Source: Demequina sp. TMPB413
GTDB lineage: Bacteria > Actinomycetota > Actinomycetes > Actinomycetales > Demequinaceae
Assembly (NCBI RefSeq): GCF_020447105.2
Contig: NZ_CP096184.1
Span: 1,798,001 to 1,862,000, forward strand
DNA: 64,000 nt
Reading direction: 5' to 3'
In this document: positions 8,306 through 18,051 of the stretch, in pieces
Layout: every line of letters starts with the position of its first letter
Position numbering within the stretch: the first letter of the stretch is position 1
Made by a program: the position numbers and the translations under genes
Notes under the pieces: model-generated
What the model saw: only the letters and a program-made list of their open reading frames with translations
Told to the model about the DNA's origin: nothing
Database searches by the model: none

Positions 8306-9123
8306 GACTGCTCCTCCTTGGCGTCGCGGACGCCGCCGTCGCCGTTCTCATCGATCGCTGCGCTCTCTCCCCTGCCGACGATGGCGAGGAAGATCTCCTC
8401 AAGACTCGGCTGCTTCTCGACGTACTCGACCTGTGCCGGCGGGATCAGCGCCTTCAGTTCCGCGAGCGTCCCGTTGGCGATGATGTGGCCCTCGTGGAGG
8501 ATCGCGATGCGGTCGGCCAACTGTTCGGCCTCGTCCAGGTACTGAGTGGTGAGCAACACTGTGGTTCCGCCGCGCGCGAGGTCCCTGATTGTCCTCCACA
8601 CCTCGATGCGCGCCTCCGGGTCAAGCCCGGTGGTCGGCTCATCGAGGAAGATCACCGAGGGCTCGCCAATGAGGCTCATCGCGATATCAAGCCGCCGACG
8701 CATGCCTCCCGAGTAGGTCGACGCTGGCCTTGAGCCCGCATCGGTGAGTGCAAATCGGGCGAGCAAGTCGTCGGCGATCTGGCCGGGATGATCGAGGTGG
8801 CGGAGTCTTGCGACGAGCACGAGGTTCTCCCGCCCCGTCAGTACTGGGTCGACCGCAGCGAATTGCCCGGTCAGGCTGATCGACTCGCGCACGTCGGCCG
8901 GCTTAGTCGCCACGTCGAAGCCGTTGACGACGGCCTTGCCCGCGTCCGACGCGAGCAAGGTGGACAGGATCTTGACGAGCGTTGTCTTGCCGGCACCGTT
9001 TGAGCCGAGGAGGGCGAAGACGCTGCCGGCGGCGACATCGAGGTCAACGCCCCGGAGCACGTGCACCTCCCCGAACGACTTCGCCATGTCACGCACCGCG
9101 ATCGCAGTGGCTGGAGCGTTCAT
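8302..9123 (-). CDS. ABC transporter ATP-binding protein (DrrA-like)
   Basis: ATPase partner of the adjacent ABC-2 permease, 273 residues. Walker A GSNGAGKTT, the signature TYSGGMRRRLDIA, Walker B VIFLDEPTTGLDPEAR and the switch LLTTQYLDEAEQLADRI are all intact. The C-terminal extension of about 60 residues fits the DrrA/daunorubicin subfamily. The ATG at 9123 overlaps the stop of the DUF1048 gene by 4 bp. A frame open to 9645 is only an unused extension. Confidence 0.93.
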   Translation of the reverse strand: MNAPATAIAVRDMAKSFGEVHVLRGVDLDVAAGSVFALLGSNGAGKTTLVKILSTLLASDAGKAVVNGFDVATKPADVRESISLTGQFAAVDPVLTGRENLVLVARLRHLDHPGQIADDLLARFALTDAGSRPASTYSGGMRRRLDIAMSLIGEPSVIFLDEPTTGLDPEARIEVWRTIRDLARGGTTVLLTTQYLDEAEQLADRIAILHEGHIIANGTLAELKALIPPAQVEYVEKQPSLEEIFLAIVGRGESAAIDENGDGGVRDAKEEQS

Positions 9124-9485
9124 CGCTGCTCCCGCCGTTCGGCATCCTCGATCGCCTTTGTGAGCCGGGCGCGCTCTTTGCGAATCCAGCTCCCGCCGTC
9201 GTAGTTCGCCATGAACGTCTCGACAAAGTCGACAGGATCTTCCCCGACGACGCTGCGTACGGGAGTCCCCTCCGCCGCGCTCGACTCGAGCAGGTCGGCG
9301 AGGTCGACGAGCATCGCGATGAGGCTCTCGCCGTTGCCTGTGGGGCCGATGTTCATCAGGTATCGCTCGAGCGCGAGGGCCGTCTCGCGATAGCCAGCCG
9401 GGAGCCCCTTCACCCTCGCCCGGTACTCCTTGTATTGCCTCTTCTGTTCGAACGATCCCGTGACCTTCTCGATCCAACTGGTCAT
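9120..9485 (-). CDS. DUF1048 family protein
   Basis: A 121-residue, mostly helical cytoplasmic protein starting MTSWIEKVTGSFEQKRQYKEY and containing ALERYLMNIGPTGNGESL and GEDPVDFVETFMANYDGGSW, features of DUF1048. The family typically sits between a PadR regulator and an ABC exporter, exactly as here; its molecular role is unknown. It overlaps padR and the ATPase gene by 4 bp each, so all four products are probably made from one mRNA. Confidence 0.85.
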   Translation of the reverse strand: MTSWIEKVTGSFEQKRQYKEYRARVKGLPAGYRETALALERYLMNIGPTGNGESLIAMLVDLADLLESSAAEGTPVRSVVGEDPVDFVETFMANYDGGSWIRKERARLTKAIEDAERREQR

Positions 9486-9847
9486 GATGGCTTCCCTTCC
9501 TGGTGGAGCTGTCCAAGTCGATCCGAGAGGAAGCTCCACGTCCTCCAGAACTCGTCCAAGTAGTCGCGCCCGTTGGCGTTAAGCGAGTACACCTTGCGAG
9601 GCGGCCCCTTCTCCGACGGCACCTTCTCCACGTCGACGAAGCCACGCTGCTCGATGCGGACGAGGAGCGCGTAAATGGTGCCTTCGGCGATGTCCGTGAA
9701 GCCTTGTTCGCGCAGCCGGGCGGTGATCTCGTAGCCGTACGCCGGCGCTGCGGCGATGATCGCGAGGACGATGCCCTCGAGGGTCCCCTTGAGCATTTCG
9801 GTGATTTGCTTGCCCACGTCGTGGCACTCCTTGCTACTCATTGTCAC
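9482..9847 (-). CDS. PadR family transcriptional regulator
   Basis: 121 residues. A winged helix runs from MLKGTLEGIVLAIIAAAPAYGYEI, with the recognition region FTDIAEGTIYALLVRIEQRG and the wing SEKGPPRKVYSLN. A short C-terminal dimerisation helix follows. It is first in the operon with DUF1048 and the DrrAB-type exporter. PadR repressors of this arrangement usually repress their own operon and are released by the exported drug. An imperfect 26-bp palindrome overlapping the start supports autoregulation. The likely start is the GTG at 9847; an internal ATG two codons later is also possible. Confidence 0.9.
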   Translation of the reverse strand: MTMSSKECHDVGKQITEMLKGTLEGIVLAIIAAAPAYGYEITARLREQGFTDIAEGTIYALLVRIEQRGFVDVEKVPSEKGPPRKVYSLNANGRDYLDEFWRTWSFLSDRLGQLHQEGKPS

Positions 9848-9868
9848 TGACTACTAGTAGATAGTAAC
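9843..9868. promoter_or_regulatory. Putative PadR operator
   Basis: An imperfect 26-bp palindrome (20 of 26 positions symmetric) is centred on the perfect core CTACTAGTAG at 9851-9860 and overlaps the padR start codon. The flanking AT-rich stretch is unlike the surrounding GC-rich DNA. Binding by the adjacent PadR is inferred. Confidence 0.55.
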
Positions 9869-10022
9869 GCTAAATAGCGGGAGCGCAAGGGGGAACTTTT
9901 CGCAAGCGGGCAGCGTGTTGCCGGGACGACGCACGGGCCAGCCGCCACGGAGCCCTGAGGCGGGATGGACGACGCTCGGGCGGGACGACGCGTAGTCCGG
10001 TTGGCGCGTCGGCCGGGGTAAC
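9869..10022. other. Intergenic region between padR and the tRNA gene
   Basis: No convincing gene was seen. The motif CGGGACGACGC occurs twice, with a related GGGATGGACGACGC between, giving loose GC-rich direct repeats. The side next to padR probably holds the exporter operon promoter. Confidence 0.4.
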
Positions 10023-10045
10023 GCCGACGACGGGGCGGCGTCGGC
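10023..10045 (-). terminator. Hairpin downstream of the tRNA gene
   Basis: A 7-bp perfect stem GCCGACG / CGTCGGC with a 9-nt loop begins nine bases beyond the tRNA 3' end. It is a likely terminator or processing stop for the tRNA transcript. Confidence 0.45.
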
Positions 10046-10053
10046 CGTTGAAG

Positions 10054-10127
10054 TGCCCCCGGCGGGATTTGAACCCGCACTGTGCCGATTTTAAGTCGGC
10101 TGCCTCTGCCAGTTGGGCTACGGGGGC
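10054..10127 (-). tRNA. tRNA with UAA anticodon (tRNA-Leu by anticodon), short variable arm
   Basis: A 74-nt cloverleaf: acceptor GCCCCCG pairs with CGGGGGC; the anticodon stem GCCGA/TCGGC closes the loop CTTAAAA, whose positions 34-36 read TAA; the T arm is GCGGG-TTCAAAT-CCCGC. The variable region is only five bases (ACAGT), whereas bacterial tRNA-Leu normally has a long class II arm. CCA is not encoded. The gene call is secure; the amino-acid identity rests on the anticodon alone. Confidence 0.85.
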
Positions 10128-10129
10128 GA

Positions 10130-10153
10130 GCCTGCCGCGACTGCGCGGCAGGC
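10130..10153 (-). terminator. Strong hairpin between ppx and the tRNA gene
   Basis: A perfect 10-bp stem GCCTGCCGCG / CGCGGCAGGC with a 4-nt loop lies 12 bp past the ppx stop and 3 bp before the tRNA. It probably ends the eno-ftsB-ppx side transcript. Confidence 0.65.
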
Positions 10154-10164
10154 GGGGTCAGTGC

Positions 10165-11118
10165 CTAGTGAGCCAGCTCTGCGGCGGAGAAGGCGATGCC
10201 GTCGAGGATGTCATGCTCGCTGGTCACCACGTGGGGTAACTCGCCGCCAGCATCGTGCACCGCGGTGCGGACCCGACCCATGAGCGTGTGCCATACCAAG
10301 GCCCCTGCGCCGATCACATCGACGCGTCCAGGGTGCATGAAGCCAAGTGCCGCTCGCGAACCGCGTGAGGCGTGAAGCAACTCATCGCAAGCCTTCATGG
10401 CGGCATCGATCGGCAGCACCGCGCCGTTGATGCGCTCGCGGTCGTAGGCGTGAAGCCCCAGTGCGTGGGCCGTGACCGTGGTGATCGAGCCTGCGAGTCC
10501 CACGAGGGTGCGCGTGCGCTCGACGGGCACTCCCTCGAACGCAGCGTCGATCGCCGCGTGAATGTCCCTGACGGCGTCGCCGATCTCGTGCGGCTCTGGA
10601 GGGTCAGACACGAGGTGGCGCTCCGTCATGCGCACGCACCCCACATCCATGGAGTGCGAAGACTCAGGGTGTTCCGTTCCGAGCACCACTTCCGTCGAAC
10701 CCCCACCGAGGTCCACCACCAGGTACGGCGCGTCGTGACTGGCGTCGAGCACGGAGGTCGCGCCGCGGAAGCTCAACTCGGCCTCCTCGTGTCCAGAAAT
10801 GACCTCGGGAAGCACGCCGAGCCGCTCGCTCACGCCGTCGAGGAACTGCTGCCGGTTGCGAACATCGCGGGTGGCGGAGGTCGCCACGAACCGCGTGGCC
10901 TCGACACCATGCTCGCGGCACAGCGCGGCGGCCTCGTCAACGGCAGCAAAGGTCCTGTCAAGAGCGTCGGCCGCGAACTCGCCCGTCTTGTCCACGCCTT
11001 GCCCGAGCCGCACCACCGTCATGGTGCGCACCACGTCGGTCAGTCTGCCCTCGGTGACATCGGCAATGAGGAGGCGCAGGGAGTTGGTTCCACAGTCAAC
11101 GGCAGCGACGCGAGTCAT
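10165..11118 (-). CDS. ppx: Exopolyphosphatase / guanosine pentaphosphate phosphohydrolase
   Basis: Ppx/GppA-family phosphatase with an ASKHA fold, 317 residues. It hydrolyses polyphosphate and/or pppGpp, linking phosphate storage and the stringent response. The first phosphate motif AVDCGTNSLRLLIADV begins at residue 5; the second, YLVVDLGGGSTEVVLG, is near 135, with the catalytic Glu in GHEEAELSFRGA. VGLAGSITTVTA is the third. This is the short actinobacterial form without the C-terminal HD domain. It follows DUF501 by 10 bp. Polyphosphate versus pppGpp preference cannot be decided here. Confidence 0.92.
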   Translation of the reverse strand: MTRVAAVDCGTNSLRLLIADVTEGRLTDVVRTMTVVRLGQGVDKTGEFAADALDRTFAAVDEAAALCREHGVEATRFVATSATRDVRNRQQFLDGVSERLGVLPEVISGHEEAELSFRGATSVLDASHDAPYLVVDLGGGSTEVVLGTEHPESSHSMDVGCVRMTERHLVSDPPEPHEIGDAVRDIHAAIDAAFEGVPVERTRTLVGLAGSITTVTAHALGLHAYDRERINGAVLPIDAAMKACDELLHASRGSRAALGFMHPGRVDVIGAGALVWHTLMGRVRTAVHDAGGELPHVVTSEHDILDGIAFSAAELAH

Positions 11119-11128
11119 GCGTGCCAGC

Positions 11129-11653
11129 CTAGTCGCGCTGCGCGACCGGGTCGCTCGCCCTCGGCACGTCGCATGCACAACGGTCTGGCCTCCACGTGCC
11201 GGACATCAGCGCGAGCGCCTCGTCTCCCAAAGGGTTGACCCCTGGGCCCGCCGCGAGGGAGTGGCCCACGAGCACGTGCAGGCACTTCACCCGGTCAGGC
11301 ATGCCTCCGGCCGAGATGCCGTGGAGCTCCTCCACGTCCTCGATCGCGTAGCGCTCCTCGAGATAGCGTTCGTGCGCCGTGCGGTAGGCGGCGGCCAACT
11401 GTTCGTCCTCGCCCAAGCGCTCCTGCATGGGGCGCATCGTTCCCGTCGCCTCGAGAGTCGACGCCGCCGCGACCGCGCCTGGGTGCGTCAAGTAATACAG
11501 GGTGGGAAACGGCGTGCCGTCAGGCAGGCGAGGAGCCGTCTTGACGACGGTGGGGTTGCCACAGACGCATCGCGCCGCCACGGCCACCACTCCCCTGGGC
11601 ACACGACCCAATTGCGCGTGCAGGGTCTCGATGTCCTCAGGGGCGACGCTCAC
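11129..11653 (-). CDS. DUF501 domain protein
   Basis: 174 residues. It begins after a GTG that overlaps the ftsB stop (GTGA). The family core is clear: QLGRVPRGVVAVAARCVCGNP with a CxC pair, TLYYLTHPGAVAAASTLEATG, and GISAGGMPDRVKCLHVLVGHSLAAGPGVNP. DUF501 nearly always sits between ftsB and ppx in actinobacteria, as here, and has no assigned function. The cysteines and histidines suggest metal binding. Two candidate frames extend further upstream but overlap ftsB, so the coupled start is preferred. Confidence 0.88.
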   Translation of the reverse strand: MSVAPEDIETLHAQLGRVPRGVVAVAARCVCGNPTVVKTAPRLPDGTPFPTLYYLTHPGAVAAASTLEATGTMRPMQERLGEDEQLAAAYRTAHERYLEERYAIEDVEELHGISAGGMPDRVKCLHVLVGHSLAAGPGVNPLGDEALALMSGTWRPDRCACDVPRASDPVAQRD

Positions 11654-12312
11654 CCGCCCAATTCTATGGGTGCGGCGCTGGGCTGCACGTCGGTCTGCGG
11701 CGCTTGGAGCGGGCTTGTGGGAGGACGCATCGGCGCCTTCGGCTCCGCGCCCGCCTCGGCGATTGACGCCCACATGGTGTCGTACCACGGCTCATCGTCG
11801 ATGACGGTGTCGCCTGCGCGGACGGCGTCGAGAGAGCCCTCTGCCACAGGCCTGGCAAACTCGGGATCGACGACGCGGTATGGAGTCTCGCCTGGGAAGA
11901 CGTAGGCCAGTCGCTCCCTGGCTTGGGCGACCACAAAAGCGGAGTCGTTCCACCTGGCGAGCTGCGCGTCCAGGTCGTCCACCTCGGTGCGCGCGGCGTC
12001 GCGTTCGGCCGCGAGATCCGCAATCTCCGCGCGCTGGTCGAGGTAGACCCTCACCGACGGCCACACCAATGCGAAGGCGAGCCCAAGCACCCCGGCGAGC
12101 ACGAGCGTGCGCCAGGACAATACGGCGGCGAGCGACCCGCGCACGGGAGCCGCCTGGATCGCTTGCTTGACGGTAGGCACGGACCCAGAAGAAGCGTTCT
12201 GACCTGGGCGCGCGGGCGGAGACGTGCGCGCGCCGCCTCGAGACGAGCCGGAACGGGCCGTCCCAGAACGCGCAGACGAACGCGGCGCGCCGGGACGGGT
12301 GGGGGCAGACAT
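11650..12312 (-). CDS. ftsB: FtsB/DivIC septum formation initiator protein
   Basis: 220-residue bitopic protein of the divisome. The N-terminal about 60 residues are Ser/Arg/Pro-rich and disordered, followed by one transmembrane helix (about 70-86, LVLAGVLGLAFALVW), a coiled coil (QRAEIADLAAERDAARTEVDDLDAQLARW) and the conserved DSAFVVAQARERLAYVFPGETPY module that packs against FtsL/FtsQ. The C-terminal extension is acidic and Pro-rich. It sits between eno and DUF501, the usual actinobacterial position. The first ATG is the start. Confidence 0.9.
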   Translation of the reverse strand: MSAPTRPGAPRSSARSGTARSGSSRGGARTSPPARPGQNASSGSVPTVKQAIQAAPVRGSLAAVLSWRTLVLAGVLGLAFALVWPSVRVYLDQRAEIADLAAERDAARTEVDDLDAQLARWNDSAFVVAQARERLAYVFPGETPYRVVDPEFARPVAEGSLDAVRAGDTVIDDEPWYDTMWASIAEAGAEPKAPMRPPTSPLQAPQTDVQPSAAPIELGG

Positions 12313-12412
12313 GCCCCTATTGTCCTGGCGCGCCGCGCGCGTGAGGTGGTGACTCGCGGAGAGCCACCGTTGTTCAGTTGTGACGAGCCGACGCTAGCGC
12401 CGGCGGTAGAAC

Positions 12413-13753
<1,341 letters not shown>

Positions 13754-13762
13754 CTATCGAGA

Positions 13763-13776
13763 CGGGCGCGAGCCCG
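13763..13776 (-). terminator. Tetraloop hairpin after the lipoprotein gene
   Basis: Stem CGGGC / GCCCG with a 4-nt loop 15 bp past the stop codon of the lipoprotein gene. It is short and has no T-run, so it is a weak terminator candidate. Confidence 0.35.
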
Positions 13777-13790
13777 CCGGGCCACAGGGC

Positions 13791-14444
13791 CTAGGCTGAC
13801 GCCTCGCTCGTGGCCCCTTCAACGCCCATCCAGTCACGCTGTGCGTGAGGATTGAAACCGTTGACGTTCTTCAGCACCAAATAGCTGATCTGGCCGGGAG
13901 CGTTCGCGTATTCGGCCACCTCCGTGACGGCACTTGCCAGGCTGTCGGCGAAGACTGCTTGAGAGAAGTCGCCGTACTCAGGGCTGACCTTGGCGCGCTC
14001 TTCGAGGCCAGCGATCACCTCAAGAACCGGCTCGGTGAAGGTCACGGAGTCTGTGCCGGCCGGGACCACCTGCGTGGCGAGCGCACGCACGGTACGCACC
14101 ACCGCGATCTGGTCGTCCGTCACCTCGGTCAGCGTCTTGCCCTTGGCGAGCGCCCAGAACACCGCCGCCTCTTCGATCTCTTCGTCCGTCAAGACGTTGC
14201 CGTCGTCGAGCGCGGCCTTCTCTGCCACTGGCTGCAGCAACAGCAAGGTGAGCGTCTCTCCGGGGTCGTTGGCGAAGCCCAACTCGGTCAACGCGGTGGA
14301 CCACGCGGCAACCTCGTCGTTGGTGACCGTATGACCGTCGAACACGGCGGCCGTGCCAGGAGGCGCCGGCTGGCCGGTCACGGCACAGCCACTGAGTGCA
14401 AAGGTCAGCAGGAGTGCGGCAGCGATGCGCTTCATGGTTTTCAT
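13791..14444 (-). CDS. SurA N-terminal-like lipoprotein
   Basis: 217-residue exported lipoprotein. The signal peptide MKTMKRIAAALLLTFALSGC ends in a lipobox LSGC, with Cys 20 as the lipidation site. The mature part resembles the SurA N-terminal chaperone helix bundle: VFDGHTVTNDEVAAW, DDGNVLTDEEIEEAA and so on, without a PPIase (parvulin) domain. Its ATG overlaps the mfd stop by 4 bp. Proteins of this kind lie next to mfd across Micrococcales; a periplasm-side folding role is likely but unproven. Confidence 0.85.
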   Translation of the reverse strand: MKTMKRIAAALLLTFALSGCAVTGQPAPPGTAAVFDGHTVTNDEVAAWSTALTELGFANDPGETLTLLLLQPVAEKAALDDGNVLTDEEIEEAAVFWALAKGKTLTEVTDDQIAVVRTVRALATQVVPAGTDSVTFTEPVLEVIAGLEERAKVSPEYGDFSQAVFADSLASAVTEVAEYANAPGQISYLVLKNVNGFNPHAQRDWMGVEGATSEASA

Positions 14445-17400
14445 CCTATCGGGGAGGGCAAGGCGGTCTTGAGCACGTCCCGCACCCAGTCGAGCACCGC
14501 CAGACCCTCCACAGGAGAGCCGCCGATGCGAGCAGTCGTGGGGGCAGGAACCAGGACGCTGCGCACCGCTGGCTTGATGAGCGTGCCTGGGTAGATCCTG
14601 GTCATCCGCATGGCCGCCGAGTCGGGCAACTCGATAGGAGCGATGCGGACGTACTTGCCTTGGGCGACCACGTCTGTCACGCCGAGTTGACGCAACTCCA
14701 ACCGCGCCCGCGCGACCGCAAAGAGGTTTGAGACGGGCTCGGGGATTGGTCCGTAGCGGTCGTCGAGGGCGTCGGCGGCCGCCGCAAGAGCGGCGTCGTC
14801 CCCCGCGTCGGCGATGGTCCGATAGGCCTCCAAGCGCAAGCGCTCGTGCTCGATGTATTCGGTGGGGATGTGCGCGTCGATGGGCAGGTCGATCGTGACG
14901 GGCGCGCGCTCTTCTTCTCCCTCTCCCCTGAAGCCAGCGACGGCCTCGCCCACCATGCGGATGTAGAGATCGAAGCCCACTCCCTCGATGTGTCCAGACT
15001 GCTCGCCACCCAGCAGGTTTCCTGCGCCGCGGATCTCCAGATCCTTGAGCGCGACGGCCATACCGGAGCCGAGGTCAGTGTTGGCCGCGATGGTCTCGAG
15101 GCGGTCGTGGGCGGTCTCGGTGAGGGTGCGCTCGGCCGGGTACAGGAAGTAGGCGTACGCGCGATCGCGGCCGCGGCCAACGCGCCCGCGCAACTGGTGC
15201 AGTTGCGACAGCCCGAAGGTGTCGGCGCGTTCCACGATGAGCGTGTTGGCGTTGGAGATGTCGAGACCGGTCTCGACGATCGTGGTACACACCAGCACGT
15301 CGTATTGCCTGTCGTAGTAGTCGACGATTACCTGTTCGAGTTGCTTCTCGCTCATCTGGCCATGCGCCACGGCGATGCGGGCCTCAGGCACGAGTTCGGC
15401 CAGTTGCACGGCCGCGCGAGTGATGGTCTTGACGGAGTTGTGAATGTAGAACACCTGCCCGTCGCGCAACAGTTCGCGGCGAATAGCGGCGGCCACCTGG
15501 GCCTGTTCTTGAGGGCCAACGTAGGTGAGGATCGGGTGGCGTTCCTCTGGCGGCGTCGCGAGCGTCGACATTTCGCGGATGCCCGTGACCGCGAGTTCGA
15601 GAGTGCGCGGGATGGGCGTGGCCGACATCGACAGGACGTCCACGTCGGTGCGCAACGCCTTCAAGGTCTCCTTGTGCTCGACTCCAAAGCGCTGCTCCTC
15701 GTCGATAATCACGAGGCCAAGGTGCTTGAAACGCACGGAGCCGGTGATGAGCCTGTGCGTGCCGATCACCATGTCGATCGTCCCGTCCGATAGGCCTTCG
15801 ACGACGGCCTTGGCCTCCTTATCGCTTTGGAAGCGGCTGAGTGCGGCGACTTTCACGGGGAAGGGAGCGAAGCGTTCGGCGAAGGTGTCGACGTGTTGCT
15901 TGACCAGCAGTGTGGTGGGGCACAGCAGTGCCACCTGCGTGCCGTCCTGGATGGCCTTGAACGCGGCCCGCACCGCAATCTCGGTCTTGCCAAAGCCCAC
16001 GTCGCCACACACCAGCCTGTCCATGGGCACCGGCTTCTCCATGTCGGCCTTGACGTCGTCGATCGTGCTCAGCTGGTCGGGCGTCTCGACGAACGCGAAG
16101 GCTTCCTCGAGCTCCCGCTGCCACGGAGTGTCCTGGCCGAACTCGCGGCCCTTGGTCGCCATGCGCGCGGAGTACAACCTGATGAGCTCAGCCGCGATCT
16201 CCTTAACGGCCTTGCGGGCGCGCCCCTTGGTCTTCGCCCAGTCGGCGCCGCCCATCTTGTTGACTGTCGGAGCCTCGCCACCCACGTACTTGGTGATGAG
16301 ATCGAGTTGGTCAGTGGGGACGCTCAGCCGGTCCCCCGCCTGCCCCTTCTTGGAAGGCGCATATTCGATCACCAAGTACTCACGTTCGACGCCGCGGACG
16401 GTGCGCTTGGTCAGTTCCACAAAACGGCCGACGCCGTGGCTTTCGTGGACCACAAAGTCGCCAGGGCGTAGCTGCAGGGGGTCGACGACGTTGCGGCGCT
16501 TCGATGGCACCTTCACCTTTGGCCCGGCGACGGCGGTGGCGCGGCCCGTCAGATCGGACTCGTGGAGCACCAGCAGTCGCTGCTCCGGGACTTGGAAGCC
16601 TCCGCCGTTGACTCCGGCGACGATGTCGATTACCCCTGGCGACACCTCCGCAGTGTCGTCGCTGACGCGTGAGGGCAGGTCCGCGTCGCGGCACTGCTCC
16701 GCGATGCGCTGCGCCGAGCCGGTGCCGGCGGCAGCAATCACGATGCGCCACCCCTCCGCCAGGCGCGTTCGCGCCAACTCAAGAGCGGCGCCGGCCCTGC
16801 CACGGAAAGACTCGAGCGCGACAAAGCCCGTCTCGCTCGCGTCGTCACCACCGAACGGGCCGATGGTCGCCCAGCCGATTCCGGCCGACTCCATCGCCTC
16901 GTGCAGTTCATCCATCGTGAGGAAGCCGCCCTTGGCGAGCGGGCTATCGCTGGCCGAGTCGGCAACGGCGGCCAACTCAAGGGGTGCGTCGGCGCCAGCC
17001 GTGGCACTCACCCACGCCGCGGCGAGGAACTCCTCCGCCGTGCTGTGGAGGTCTTCAGCGCGGCGCGCCAGCCGCTCCGGCTCAAGCGCGACGATGCGCG
17101 TGCCTCGCGGCAGCAGCGCTGGCAGCGTTTCGAGGTGGTCGACCAGCACCGGCAGGAGCGACTCCATTCCCTCGACAACTTGCCCTGCAGCGAGGCGCCC
17201 CAACAGGTCAGCCGCCGCAGGAAGCATCGACTGCACGGCGGAGGCGCGGCGTTGCACCTCTTCAGTAAGCAACACTTCCCTGCACGGAGGCGCCCAGAGC
17301 CGTTCGACCTCCGCGAGGGAACGCTGGTCGGCCACCGAGAACTGCCTGATCGACTCCACCTCATCGCCAAAGAACTCGATGCGCACAGGGTGAGGGTCCG

Positions 17401-18007
17401 TCGGAGCGAACACGTCGACGATGCCGCCGCGTACCGCGAACTCACCGCGGCGCTCGACCATGTCGACGCGCGCGTAGGCGGCCCGCGCCAGCCTTTCCAC
17501 CACGTCGGTGAGGTCGACACGCTCGCCTCGCGTCAACCGGACGGGTTCAAGGTCCGCGAGGCCCGGAGCCAGGGGCTGCAACGCCGCGCGCAAGGGCGCC
17601 ACGACGATGCGAGGAGCCGGCAATCCAGTCTCCACGGCAGCCTGTTCAGGGTGCGCGATGCGGCGCAAGGTGGCCAACCTGCGCGCGACCGTGTCCGCGC
17701 GGGGGCTGAGCCGCTCGTGCGGGAGCGTCTCCCAGTTGGGAAACAGGGCGACCTCGTGAGGGTCGAGATACGCGCCAAGGGCGGATTCGAGGGCTTCGGC
17801 GTCGTTGCCCGTGGCGGTCAAGACGACGAGGAGGCTCTGAGGGTCAACGGCCGACGCGATCAGGGCAGGCGACGCCGACGGCGGAGCCACCAGGTGGTCG
17901 CCGTCTGCGATGCGGGGTGCCCCGACGGAAGCGACAAGCGGCGCGAGCGGACGTGACAACGGGGGCCTCCAGGGCATGCCAATAGACCGGATTTCCGGCT
18001 TCACCAT
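14441..18007 (-). CDS. mfd: Transcription-repair coupling factor Mfd
   Basis: DNA translocase that removes RNA polymerase stalled at lesions and recruits UvrA. About 1,188 residues. In order: the UvrB-like module (NWETLPHERLSPRADTVARRL), RNAP-interacting CarD-like domain (LRPGDFVVHESHGVGRFVEL), RecG-like helicase with Walker A GDVGFGKTEIA, the DEEQRFG box, SATPIPRTL, and QLHQLRGRVGRGRDRAYAYFL, then the TRCF C-terminal domain. Two starts are possible, ATG 18007 and ATG 17977; neither has a clear ribosome site. A frame open to 18097 is discounted because it runs through the divergent promoter. Confidence 0.95.
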   Translation of the reverse strand: MVKPEIRSIGMPWRPPLSRPLAPLVASVGAPRIADGDHLVAPPSASPALIASAVDPQSLLVVLTATGNDAEALESALGAYLDPHEVALFPNWETLPHERLSPRADTVARRLATLRRIAHPEQAAVETGLPAPRIVVAPLRAALQPLAPGLADLEPVRLTRGERVDLTDVVERLARAAYARVDMVERRGEFAVRGGIVDVFAPTDPHPVRIEFFGDEVESIRQFSVADQRSLAEVERLWAPPCREVLLTEEVQRRASAVQSMLPAAADLLGRLAAGQVVEGMESLLPVLVDHLETLPALLPRGTRIVALEPERLARRAEDLHSTAEEFLAAAWVSATAGADAPLELAAVADSASDSPLAKGGFLTMDELHEAMESAGIGWATIGPFGGDDASETGFVALESFRGRAGAALELARTRLAEGWRIVIAAAGTGSAQRIAEQCRDADLPSRVSDDTAEVSPGVIDIVAGVNGGGFQVPEQRLLVLHESDLTGRATAVAGPKVKVPSKRRNVVDPLQLRPGDFVVHESHGVGRFVELTKRTVRGVEREYLVIEYAPSKKGQAGDRLSVPTDQLDLITKYVGGEAPTVNKMGGADWAKTKGRARKAVKEIAAELIRLYSARMATKGREFGQDTPWQRELEEAFAFVETPDQLSTIDDVKADMEKPVPMDRLVCGDVGFGKTEIAVRAAFKAIQDGTQVALLCPTTLLVKQHVDTFAERFAPFPVKVAALSRFQSDKEAKAVVEGLSDGTIDMVIGTHRLITGSVRFKHLGLVIIDEEQRFGVEHKETLKALRTDVDVLSMSATPIPRTLELAVTGIREMSTLATPPEERHPILTYVGPQEQAQVAAAIRRELLRDGQVFYIHNSVKTITRAAVQLAELVPEARIAVAHGQMSEKQLEQVIVDYYDRQYDVLVCTTIVETGLDISNANTLIVERADTFGLSQLHQLRGRVGRGRDRAYAYFLYPAERTLTETAHDRLETIAANTDLGSGMAVALKDLEIRGAGNLLGGEQSGHIEGVGFDLYIRMVGEAVAGFRGEGEEERAPVTIDLPIDAHIPTEYIEHERLRLEAYRTIADAGDDAALAAAADALDDRYGPIPEPVSNLFAVARARLELRQLGVTDVVAQGKYVRIAPIELPDSAAMRMTRIYPGTLIKPAVRSVLVPAPTTARIGGSPVEGLAVLDWVRDVLKTALPSPIG

Positions 18008-18051
18008 CCTAAGCGCCGACGCCGACACCGCCTCCCGGTAGCGTGAGGCAA

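Noticed and set aside
9124..9645. Extended reading frame of the DrrA-like ATPase
   Set aside because: This frame covers the DUF1048 and padR genes; the ABC family start is at 9123 with a 4-bp overlap.
10372..11238. Long plus-strand open frame opposite ppx
   Set aside because: High-GC shadow of ppx with no recognisable motif or ribosome site.
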